64,000 bases of DNA from Flavobacterium fluviatile (GTDB lineage Bacteria > Bacteroidota > Bacteroidia > Flavobacteriales > Flavobacteriaceae), in assembly GCF_010645065.1 (NCBI RefSeq), contig NZ_JAADZW010000001.1:62001-126000 (forward strand), read 5' to 3'. Below the pieces are notes generated by a model, which worked only from the letters and a program-made list of their open reading frames with translations, was not told where the DNA came from and made no database searches. The translations under genes and the position numbers were made by a program. This document shows positions 1 to 9,500 of the stretch, piece after piece; the first letter of the stretch is position 1, and each line of letters opens with the position of its first letter.

Positions 1-2
1 AC

Positions 3-662
3 CCCACTCCCTTATCTTATGCTGAAGGGAAGAGTCATGTGAAAAATTTTGGTCCTGAATTGTTTTTGGGTGTGGAACTAGCAGAATAAATCCAATTCAA
101 CAGTATCTGTTTATCAAACATGCCGTGGGAGGCACCTCACTTTATGGCGCTTGGAGTCCTAATTGGACTACAGAAAAAGCTTTAGCGAGTGAAATAGGTG
201 AAGCAAGACAAGGCGCTAAATTGTATGCTGAACATTTGAGTTATATTCGTCAACAATTAGAGCGTCTTACGAATGAGGGAAAACGGTACTAAATAATAGG
301 TATGTTCTGGATGCAAGGTGAAAAAGATACCCATGATGATTTTACCGCAAAAATCCTATGGAGAGAATTTGAAAATATTGATTGATTCATATCATAAAGA
401 ATTTAAAATTCCAAACCTGCCATTTGTTTTTGGTCAAATAAATTGTCCTCCAGGGAAAAAATATACTGAAGGAGTTCAAATTGTCAGAAACGAAATGGAA
501 AATGTTGCAAGCACTGTCAAAAATACGGTTATGGTAAAAACGGACATTTCAGTGGATTGGAATCATTTTAGAAAAGATGCTGATAACGTTCACTACAATG
601 CTGAAGGACAAAAAAGGCTAGGTACAGCTTTTGCGAATGCATACCTTCATGTAGCGCAATAA
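3..662 (+). pseudogene. Decayed SASA/GQSNM-type carbohydrate esterase, 5' end outside the window
   Basis: The reading frame can be followed only by changing frame. From base 3 it reads PTPLSYAEGK...FGPELFLGVELAE and stops at a TAA near base 88. It continues one base later as NPIQQYLFIKHAVGGTSLYGAWSPNW, meets an in-frame TAA near 291 where a lysine is expected (KRY*IIGMFWMQGE), then shifts again near 350 into PFVFGQINCPPGKKYTEG and ends with the DxxH-type motif DNVHYNAEGQKRLG. Throughout it parallels the intact esterase at 12716-13603, so it is a broken paralogue. At least two frameshifts and one stop make it non-functional unless the sequence is wrong. The N-terminus with the GQSNM serine lies before the window. 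Confidence 0.85.
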
Positions 663-1001
663 TTTTTGATTAAAATTAGGATTACAAGAGCAAATACCGA
701 AGTTTTACTGCGGCATTTGCTCTTTTTTTACTTCAGGTAAAAAACTGTAACTATTGAATTAATCCTAATTGATTGAACAAAAAGAGCAAATAGTTGTTGT
801 ATTTCAACATAAAAACTGTCAAAGACACATTAATAACGGACAGGTACATAGATTTAGTAGTATTTGATGAATTTAGTACTCTGTTTATAATAGAGCGCAA
901 TCACCGCTGTTTTTTATAGATAACGAATTAAAACAATGAAAAAAAATAATCAAAAGTAGTTGAATTAGCTTTCTTCTCTATTCTTAATCCAGCTAAATAC
1001 T
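663..1001. other. Intergenic stretch between two pseudogenes
   Basis: No coding potential was seen here. It contains the terminator hairpin at 687-729. The remainder is A+T-rich and shows no further repeat or promoter that I can support. Confidence 0.6.
687..729 (+). terminator. Rho-independent terminator after the esterase pseudogene
   Basis: Thirteen-base arms AGAGCAAATaCCG (687-699) and CGGcATTTGCTCT (711-723) pair with one mismatch around an 11-base loop. A run of T follows directly. It lies 25 bases after the esterase stop. Confidence 0.85.
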
Positions 1002-1025
1002 TTGGACAAATTAATTCAAAATATA

Positions 1026-2464
1026 ATGAAGTACTACGTAAAAATATCTTGTTTAATCGTATTGTTAATGGTTGTTTTTTTATTGTTAATTACGGGTTGT
1101 AAAAACAATAAAGAGCCAAATGAAAACGGAAAATCAAAACCGAATATCATTCTTTTTGTGGCTGATGATCACGGGATGGATGCGTTAGGTTGTTATGGAA
1201 ACCTCGTGATTCAAACCCCAAATTTAGACAAATTAGCAGCCGAAGGAACTCGATTCACTAATGCGTATTGTACCAGCGCTAGTGCTGCTAGTCGCTCAGT
1301 GATTTTATCTGGAAAATATGGTCATGCGACAGGCTCTTACGGTCATGTACACGAGTATCATCATTTTAGCACTTTTGATGATGTAAAATCATTGCCCGTT
1401 TTACTAGAAGAAAACGGATATTTAACAGCTAGAATTGGAAAATACCATGTTGCTCCTGAAAAAGTATATCATTTTCAAGAAGAATTAAAGGCCAATCCAA
1501 GGAATACATACGAAATGGCAGAGAAATGTGCCGATGTTTTAAAATCAGACAAGCCGTTCTTTCTGTATTTCTGTACGGATGATCCACACCGTGAAAAATC
1601 AACTGATCCAAGCAGGTGGGATACTCCCAATAGTGTTGGAAACAAACCCGAAGGATTTCCAGGAGTAAAAACGACAGTCTATGATCCAAAAGATGTTATG
1701 GTACCATATTTTTTACCAGACACAAAACAATCACGCGAAGAAATTGCGCAGTATTACCAAAGTATCTCTCGTATTGATCAAGGTTTTGGAAAATTAATGG
1801 AAATGCTTAAAGCCAGAGGAAAAGACAAAAACACCATTGTGCTTTATATTTCAGACAACGGAATGGCGTTCCCAGAGGCAAAAAACAACGGTATGAACCT
1901 GGGATTAAACTGCCTTGCATCATTAAAGACCCATTTAAATCGAAAAAAGGAAATGTGAATAGTGCAATGATTTCTTGGGTAGATTTAACACCAACTATTC
2001 TTGATATGGCGGGAGTTGATGCTCGAGAAACCAAGTTTCATGGTCGTTCTTTTAACTCCATAATTGACGAGCAAAATCCTAAAGGTTGGAACGAAATTAA
2101 TGCTTCGCATACCTTTCACGAAATTACCATGTATTACCCAATGCGTGTGGTAGGCAGGGGTGATTATAAATTAATTTAGAATATCGCTTATCCGTTAGAA
2201 TATCCTTTTGCATCTGATTTATGGGCTTCCTCTACTTGGCAACAAGTATATCGCAATAAAGTGGACAAGTATGGAAAACGTAGCGTTCAGGATTACTTAC
2301 ATCATCCAGAATTTGAATTGTTTGATTTGAGAAACGACCCTGATGAGACCAAAAATTTGGCGACCGATAAAAATTATACTGCTACTTTGGAAGTGATGAA
2401 AAAGAGTTTAAAAGAATTTCAAAAAAAAAACGAGAGATCCTTGGATTATTATATGGGAACATGA
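1026..2464 (+). pseudogene. Decayed lipoprotein sulfatase (S1 family, heparan N-sulfatase-like)
   Basis: The ATG at 1026 begins a lipoprotein signal (ITGCKNN lipobox) followed by the sulfatase core: NIILFVADDHGMDALGCYG, the active-site loop SAASRSVILSG and GRIGKYH-like and DDPHR segments. The frame is lost near 1880-1895. The correct continuation (EPGIKLPCIIKDPF...ISWVDLTPTILDMAG) is in another frame. That frame is interrupted by TAG at 2177-2179 (YKLI*NIAYPLEYPFASDLW), where relatives have Trp, and then runs to 2464 (FELFDLRNDPDETKNLA). The catalytic residue position holds Ser86 rather than the usual Cys. This could be a Ser-type sulfatase needing anSME maturation or simply further decay. 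One frameshift plus one stop makes an active product unlikely. Confidence 0.85.
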
Positions 2465-2523
2465 TAGTAGTTTTCAAGGTACAGGTGTGAATTTATAATA
2501 TTGACTATATATAATTAAAAAGA

Positions 2524-4329
2524 ATGAATCATTTATTTTTAAAACTAATTGCTATTGGTGTATTGTTTATTCCGACAACATCTAAAGCTAAGGAGGTAAT
2601 CGAAATTAAACATCAGGAGGGTGATATGACCACCATTGTTAGAAAAGTTATTGAAAAAAACACTGACAAAGACTTAAAAATTGTTTTCGAAAAAGGAAAA
2701 TATCTTTTTCTACCTGATTATGCTGAAAATCAATACAGTTATATTACCAATCATGGTAACGGACTTAAAAAAATCATTTTTCTGTTGGAAAATTATGATT
2801 CAGTTGAAATTGAAGGCAATGGTGCCGAATTTATTTTTCATGGTCAAGTAGCCCCTTTTCAGATAAAAAATTGTAAAAAAGTAACAGCCAATAATTTTAC
2901 TATCGACTGGAATATACCTTTTGTTTTCCAAAGTGAAGTAACGGCGCTTAACAAAACCGAAGATTGGATTGAAGTGAGACCTTTCACCAAAGGATTTTCT
3001 TGGAAATTAGAAGGAGAGCAAATTTCATTTCCTGATATTGATGGCTTTTCTTTTTTCGAAATGGGTAGCACCTTAGCTTTCGACCCAAAGTTGAAACGTG
3101 TGGCTCATGGCGCTTATGATCTTCGTAGTCGTCCGCGATGGGTAGAAAAAAGACCTAATGGAATATTACGAATTCATGAAAAACTAAAAAGATACACGCC
3201 TCAAGTGGGAGATATATTGAATTCCAAAGGAGAAAGCGAGCAAAATCGCTATGCACCTGCTTTTCAAACGATGAATTCGCAAAAGATCCTTTTCGAAGCA
3301 ATTACCATTCACCACGCTTTAGGAATGGGATTTTTATTCGAAAAATCAGAAGATATAGTGATCTCAAAATGTGGGATTTTTGTTCGTCCCGGTTCTGATA
3401 GATTGGTTTCAACCATTGCTGATGCTACTCATTTTAGCAATTGCAAAGGCGATATTTTGATTGAAAATTGTAAGTTCCAACACATGCTAGATGATGGTAC
3501 TAACGTACACGGAACTTATGTCGAAATCAATACAATTGTAGATGCAAAAACGGTTATTGTAGAGTTTAAACATTTTGAGCAATTGGGATTTGAATTTACA
3601 GGTAAAGGGGATGAAATGTGGATCATTCAGCAACCAAGTCCTGATAGAGCATCGGTTAATAAAGTGGCTGATGTCAAAGTAATCAACGATCATTTTATTC
3701 AAATTGCTTTTGAAAACAATTTGCCAAGCAATTTAAAAATTGGAGATAATCTAGAAAATAAAACTTGGAATCCTGTGTTTACCATGCGTGGTTGTACCAT
3801 TAACGACCACCGTGCCAGAAATGTGATTGTTAAAACACCGTTGAAAATTGTGATTGAAAACAATGATTTTTCTTCCATGATGTCGGCAATTCAGTTGCGT
3901 GGGGATAATTATTTTTGGTTTGAATCGGGTGCTGTCAATGATGTAACCATTCGCAACAACCGCTTTGTGCATTGTGCTTATGGCGGAGGCGAAGCGGCTA
4001 TTTTATATGTAACCCCACGATTAGGGAAAATTTTTGACGAGACCGCCTTGTTTGATCGCAACATTCGTTTTGAAAACAACACCATTGAAACTTTTGGAAA
4101 CCGCATCATTTGGGCCGATAGAGTAGATGGTTTAACCATTACCGGAAATAAAATTACCAAAACAAAGGAGTCAAAAGAACTTTATCCTGATGCACCACTA
4201 TTTGATTTGATTAACTGCAATAGCGTAGAAATCGCTAAAAACACTTATACTGGTAATGCAATGAAAACAGTTGTTGCTGATGCAAAATCGAAGCAAACTT
4301 TAAAAGTGAAAGACAATACAGGATTTTAA
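2524..4329 (+). CDS. GH110 exo-alpha-1,3-galactosidase
   Basis: This 601-residue protein has an N-terminal signal peptide (LFIPTTSKA) and a right-handed beta-helix body. It resembles the GH110 alpha-1,3-galactosidases along its whole length: FEKGKYLF, YITNHGNGLKKI, FTIDWNIPF, HHALGMGFLFEKSEDI, TIADATHFSNCKGDI, MLDDGTNVHGTY and AILYVTPR. Asp300 (ADATHF) and Asp323/Asp324 (LDDGTN) lie in the conserved acidic motifs of the family active site. GH110 enzymes invert configuration and remove terminal alpha-1,3-linked galactose. Marine relatives act on unsulfated galactan ends. It probably works in the periplasm on carrageenan- or furcellaran-type oligosaccharides once neighbouring sulfatases have exposed the galactose. 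It follows the sulfatase pseudogene by 59 bases and may once have shared its transcript. Confidence 0.88.
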   Translation: MNHLFLKLIAIGVLFIPTTSKAKEVIEIKHQEGDMTTIVRKVIEKNTDKDLKIVFEKGKYLFLPDYAENQYSYITNHGNGLKKIIFLLENYDSVEIEGNGAEFIFHGQVAPFQIKNCKKVTANNFTIDWNIPFVFQSEVTALNKTEDWIEVRPFTKGFSWKLEGEQISFPDIDGFSFFEMGSTLAFDPKLKRVAHGAYDLRSRPRWVEKRPNGILRIHEKLKRYTPQVGDILNSKGESEQNRYAPAFQTMNSQKILFEAITIHHALGMGFLFEKSEDIVISKCGIFVRPGSDRLVSTIADATHFSNCKGDILIENCKFQHMLDDGTNVHGTYVEINTIVDAKTVIVEFKHFEQLGFEFTGKGDEMWIIQQPSPDRASVNKVADVKVINDHFIQIAFENNLPSNLKIGDNLENKTWNPVFTMRGCTINDHRARNVIVKTPLKIVIENNDFSSMMSAIQLRGDNYFWFESGAVNDVTIRNNRFVHCAYGGGEAAILYVTPRLGKIFDETALFDRNIRFENNTIETFGNRIIWADRVDGLTITGNKITKTKESKELYPDAPLFDLINCNSVEIAKNTYTGNAMKTVVADAKSKQTLKVKDNTGF

Positions 4330-4543
4330 AAAGAAATGACACTACTTATCGGTTTTATCTGCTGATAGTCAAATAATGATTTATAAGTAGATGGGACGTA
4401 GAGCGTTTAGTAAAATAAGAGTAAAAGAAAAAGCTAAGATTGCTTGTCTTTTGCCATTGCTTTAAGTAATAAGTAGCTAAATGCAGCAATTGTGTAATGC
4501 GTTTTTGTTAGATCTTTACTTTAAAAATTAATTAAAAATCATC

Positions 4544-4578
4544 AAGAACTAGTTTGGAATTAGAAAGAACTAGTATGG
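4544..4578 (+). promoter_or_regulatory. Direct repeat with 21-bp period, putative activator site
   Basis: AAGAACTAGTTTGG at 4544-4557 recurs as AAGAACTAGTATGG at 4565-4578 (13 of 14 bases alike). The start-to-start distance is 21 bp, about two helical turns. AraC-type output domains often bind such in-phase repeats, and a hybrid two-component regulator with an AraC domain is encoded downstream at 6502. The pair sits just upstream of a TAGTTTTG element. Confidence 0.5.
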
Positions 4579-4606
4579 TGATCTGAAATGTTGTTCAATA
4601 TAACAT

Positions 4607-4614
4607 TAGTTTTG
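4607..4614 (+). promoter_or_regulatory. Bacteroidota -7 element TAGTTTTG
   Basis: It matches the TAnnTTTG consensus exactly and lies 29 bases after the direct repeat and about 50 bases before the sulfatase gene. No good TTG -33 box is visible at the normal distance, which fits an activator-dependent promoter. Confidence 0.45.
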
Positions 4615-4662
4615 TGTGCTAAGTATAAAATACATCATTTTTATTACGTCTAAAATCAAAAA

Positions 4663-6267
4663 ATGTCAAATTATAAAAGTTTAAATAAGTATATAAAATT
4701 CTCAAGTATGAAATATTTTTTAATTTTTTTTCTTTCATTTTCCATGTTAGGATGTAATGGAGATAAGAAAAAGCGTGATGGACATGCTGAAAGTGAATCG
4801 AAAACGAAACCGAATATCATCATAATTTATGCAGATGATTTAGGTTACGGTGATTTAGGAGCTTATGGAGGAACAGGGATAAAAACCCCAAATATTGATA
4901 AATTAATTGATGGAGGAATGATGTTTATGAGTGGTTATGCAACTTCTGCAACCTGTACACCTAGTAGATTTGGATTATTAACGGGGACGTATCCTTGGAG
5001 AAATTCTGATGCAAAAATCCTTCCAGGTACAGCTCCCTTGCTTATTGATGTAAACCAAATGACTATTACTAAAATGTTAAAAGAATCAGGTTATGAGACA
5101 GGAATCGTTGGAAAATGGCATTTAGGATTAGGTAATGGCTCCGTGGATTGGAACAAGCATATTAGCCCTAGTCCAAATGAAGTAGGGTTTGACTATAGTT
5201 TTATCATGGCTGCGACTCAAGATAGAGTTCCTACGGTGTATATTAAAAACGGAGATGTAGTAGGGTTAGATCCTAAAGACCCTATTATGGTTGATTATAA
5301 GAAAAAATTTGATGGCGAACCTACTGCTATCACGAATCCAGAAATGTTGAAAATAAAATGGCATCATGGGCACAACAACAGTATTGTCAATGGTATTCCA
5401 AGAATTGGTTACATGAAAGGTGGTCAAGCAGCTAAATGGAACGATGAAGAAATGGCTGATACATTTTTGGCAGAAGCTAAAAATTATATTGGTAGTCATG
5501 CTAAAAGTCCGTTTTTCTTGTACTATGCTTTGCAACAACCTCATGTACCCCGTACCCCGAGCCCTCGTTTTGTTGGAGCTTCAGGTTTAGGGCCAAGAGG
5601 TGATGTAATCGTGGAGGCAGATTGGTGTGTAGGTGAGTTAATGAAAAAGTTAGAAAGTGAAGGGCTATTAGAAAACACTTTGATTATATTTTCTAGTGAT
5701 AATGGCCCAGTTTTAAACGATGGCTATTATGATGATGCCGTTGAAAAATCAGGAAACCACAAACCAACAGGACCTTTAAGAGGTGGAAAATACAGTTTGC
5801 TAGATGGAGGTACACGAGTACCGTTCTTTACTTATTGGAAAGGACATATCAAGCCAGGGAAGTCAGATGCTGTTGTGTGTCAAATGGATTTATTAGCTTC
5901 TTTAGCTTCTTTAGTAGGTAGTAAAGAAACAAAACTTAGCGATAGCCAAAATTTATTAAACGACTTTTTAGGAAAAACCAAAAAAGGTCGTGAAGCGTTA
6001 ATTTTAGAAGCTAACTCAAAAACTTTAGTACGAAAAGGAGATTGGATTATGATTCCTCCGTATAAAGGATCGCCTAAAATCAATAAAGAGGTAAATATTG
6101 AGATGGGACCATCTGATGAGTTTCAGTTGTATAATATTAAGAAAGATATGGGTCAACAAAATAATTTAGCCAAAGCCAATCATGAAAAATTGAAAGAAAT
6201 GATCGCTACTTTTGAAAAACTTAGAGGTGATAATTATAAAACTTCTTCAGAACTCAAATTGCAATAG
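4663..6267 (+). CDS. Formylglycine sulfatase (S1 family), lipoprotein
   Basis: The S1 sulfatase fold is clear: NIIIIYADDLGYGDLGAYGG (metal-binding Asp pair), CTPSRFGLLTG with Cys98 to be converted to formylglycine, GIVGKWHLG, QQPHVPRTPS, SSDNGP and LRGGKYSLLDGGTRVPFF. The N-terminus has a lipoprotein signal (FLSFSMLGCNG). An internal ATG at 4708 would begin this signal more naturally than the annotated 4663. The product should sit on a membrane facing the periplasm and remove ester sulfate from galactan oligosaccharides. The exact position cleaved cannot be read from the sequence. It stands alone between a regulated promoter and the two-component regulator. No formylglycine-generating enzyme is encoded in this window. 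Confidence 0.88.
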   Translation: MSNYKSLNKYIKFSSMKYFLIFFLSFSMLGCNGDKKKRDGHAESESKTKPNIIIIYADDLGYGDLGAYGGTGIKTPNIDKLIDGGMMFMSGYATSATCTPSRFGLLTGTYPWRNSDAKILPGTAPLLIDVNQMTITKMLKESGYETGIVGKWHLGLGNGSVDWNKHISPSPNEVGFDYSFIMAATQDRVPTVYIKNGDVVGLDPKDPIMVDYKKKFDGEPTAITNPEMLKIKWHHGHNNSIVNGIPRIGYMKGGQAAKWNDEEMADTFLAEAKNYIGSHAKSPFFLYYALQQPHVPRTPSPRFVGASGLGPRGDVIVEADWCVGELMKKLESEGLLENTLIIFSSDNGPVLNDGYYDDAVEKSGNHKPTGPLRGGKYSLLDGGTRVPFFTYWKGHIKPGKSDAVVCQMDLLASLASLVGSKETKLSDSQNLLNDFLGKTKKGREALILEANSKTLVRKGDWIMIPPYKGSPKINKEVNIEMGPSDEFQLYNIKKDMGQQNNLAKANHEKLKEMIATFEKLRGDNYKTSSELKLQ

Positions 6268-6501
6268 CGATACAAAAAATAAAGTGTATAAACTAATTCT
6301 CAAAAAGTAGGTTACTTGGAGAGAGTTGTTTTTTTTTTTTTTCAAATGTTACTATTTGAAGTATTTGCTTTGATTCCTATTAAATACTAATTCATAAAAT
6401 CTTTAATTATATTTACAATTATAATTAGTTTTTGCTTAAGTATTTGTTTTTTTATCAAAAATGATTTCATTTAGATTCTAAATTTTTGCTACCCCCCACC
6501 T

Positions 6502-9500
6502 ATGTTTTATAGAGCCTTAAACTTCGTTTGTTTTTTTTTTATAGTGCAATTGTCCGCTCAAACGGAAAAATTGGAGTTTTCTAAAAATATTTCTATTTCA
6601 AATGGTTTAGCTCATAATGGAGTGACTTCGATTTTTGAAGATTCCAAAGGATACATTTGGATAGGTACGTACGATGGTTTGAATCGGTATGATGGTTATG
6701 GATTTTCAGTCTTTAAAAATTCAGTTGATAAAGATTTGTTAGTTAACAATAGAATTCGAACAATTTCCGAAGATAAAAAAGGTAATTTATGGATTGGGAC
6801 GGATGAAGGAATTTCAATATACAATTATACTAAAGAGAAATTCACCACATTATTTTCTAATAGTCTTTTAAAAAAAGGGGGCACTGGGCCAATTGTCCGT
6901 AAAGTTATTTTTAATGAGAGCAAAAAATTAGTAGTGTGTGCTACTGAGCGTAAAGGGATTTTACTATTTAACGATGACTATAGTTTTAATCATCAATACG
7001 TCCCTGCAATGAAAGACAGAAAAGAAAGTATCTCTTTTTATGATGGTATTGCAGTAGATGAAAATAACTATTTGTTTTCCACTTCCATCGGTTTGATTTC
7101 TTTTAATTTAGTCACGAAAAGATTCACTGGGGTATTAGGAAAATCGATTCGTTTTAGTAGATCTTTGACAAAATTAACTGATACTAAACTGCTGGTAACA
7201 CTTGAGAAAGGAATAGCAATTATCAATTATAAGGGCGGTGAAAATGCGCTAAAACTTAGCTTAAGTCATACTAATTTAGAGCAACACTCTTTTGTCACCT
7301 GTGCTTTAGATCGTTTCAAAAATGTGTGGCTAGGTACTGCGAAAGATGGTTTTGCACGTATTGATAATAGTACAAAATTAATTCAGCAACAGCCTTATCA
7401 CTTAGTAGATTTTAATGTGCATCCTAGTTTGTTACGGGTCAGTTGTTTCGCACCCTTAAAAAACAGCTGTTGGGTAGGGAGTTTTAATAAAGGTGTTTTT
7501 AAATTTGATTTAAATGAAAATCCATTTCAACATTACAATAAGAGCAAAAACTTACCCTATGGCTTAACCTCTAATGAAGTATTAAGCGTTAGTGCCATCG
7601 ATAATAATAAAGTCTATATTTCCACCATACAAGGTGGTCTAAGTTTGTTCAATACAATTACGAAGTCTTTTGAAAAACTTCCTTTTCAGATTGCAACTGA
7701 AGATTTGCTAAAAGTAGGGGCGGTAACGGTTGATTCTAAAAAAACGGTATGGCTAAAAATAACAGATAAAGGGTTGTTTAAAGTAAAATTCAATTCAAAT
7801 CAGTTAGAGCCGGTTTTTAAAAATGATCTTAAAAAGTTAAATAATGAGGCAGTAAAAGTAATTAAAGAAGCTCCTGATGGTAGTATTTTAGTAGGAGGTT
7901 CAGATGATTTATACCGACTCATTTTAAATGCCAATCAGGAAATTACGCGATTAGAGAGATTAAATGACAATCCTTTTTTCAAAACCAATGAAATTTCTTT
8001 GATAAGGTGCCTTTATCCCGATCCCTTACACAAAAATTTACTTTGGGTAGGTACAAATGCTGATGGTTTGTACCGTTTTGATTTTGGTAAAAACAAGACT
8101 TTAGAAACAGCCAAAATTGATCGTTTTACCAATGATAAAGCAAATAAAAAATCCATTTCGAGCAGTTTTGTAACTTCAATTGTACGATTGCCTAATCAAG
8201 AGTTATGGTTAGGTACGGAAAGAGGAGGGATTTGTAAAGTGATAAATAGTGATAAACAGCCAGAATTTATTTCTTTTTCTGAAAAACAAGGATTATCTAA
8301 TAACGTAGTAAAAAGTATTATTTACGATGGCGCTAAATCCTTATGGATTACTACAAATATAGGATTGAATAAGTTTAATATTGAAACGCATCGTTTTCAA
8401 AGATTTAGTGAGTCCGATGGTTTGCCTTTTGAAGACTTTAATTATGGTTATGACCTTTTAAAGAATGGCTATATGATTTTGTCTGGATTTGATGGTTTTT
8501 GTTACTTTAAACCAAAAGAGCTTCCAATGACGGAAAAATTACCTCGTTTAGAGCTCGGAGAGTTAAAGGTTTTTAATCAGGCGATTAATGTAGGTGATAC
8601 TCTTAACGATAGAGTGCTGATGGAAAAAAGGTTGAGCGATTTGGATAAACTGGTCTTAAAATACAATGAAAATGTATTTTCTATCGGGGTGACCTCCTTG
8701 CATTTTTCTACTCAAAACAATCATTTTATCAAATACCAATTGTTGCCTCTTAATAAAGAGTGGTTAGAAATACCTACCGATCAAAGAAATATATATTTTA
8801 ATGGTTTGCCTCCAGGAGATTATGTCTTGAAAGTAAAAGCTTCAAATACAATGAATAAATGGACGAAAACCAAAGTACTACATATAACCATTACGCCTCC
8901 TTTTTGGCGGTCAACTGCTGCTATTATACTCTATTATTTAATATTATTGGTTGGAGGCTATTACATTGTACATTTTGTTCTACGACTGCAAGCTTTAAAA
9001 CATAATGTTGAAATTGAAAAATTGGAAAAGAACAATGTTAAAGAAGTAAATGCAGCTAAACTTCGTTTTTTTAGTAATATTTCTCATGAGATTAAAACAC
9101 CATTGACCTTAATTTCGGGGCCTATTGAATCGCTTTTTGAACGTTTTAGGAACAATGATGAAGTATTAGGAACTTTGAAGATTGTTCAGAAGCAATCCCA
9201 AAAAATAGCTAAGTTAATCGATCAAGTGCATGATTTTCAAAAGGCTGATGCCAATCAGCTTAAGATGAATTATACTTACTTTAGTTTCGATCTTTTTATT
9301 AATGAACTTATTTCAGAGTATGAATTTATGGCTGCTGCTGAGGAAAAATCTATTCGTGCTATAAAACCGAATCAAGCGGTGTATGTATATGCTGATAAAG
9401 ATAAAATTGAAAAGGTTTTGAATAATTTAATCACCAATGCGTTCAAATATACCAAGCAAAATGACGTAATAGCAATTGAATATAAAGTGGAGAATAACGA

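Larger units (their letters stand above)
4330..4662. other. Intergenic promoter region before the 4663 sulfatase
   Basis: No gene was seen. The right half carries a 14-bp direct repeat with 21-bp period and a TAnnTTTG element, listed separately. Confidence 0.6.

Noticed and set aside
5890..5915. Tandem repeat GCTTCTTTA in the sulfatase gene
   Set aside because: It encodes LASLASL in a hydrophobic helix of a normal sulfatase and is explained by the protein.
6329..6342. Long T-run as a terminator of the 4663 sulfatase
   Set aside because: No convincing stem precedes the T-run, so only a homopolymer is seen.
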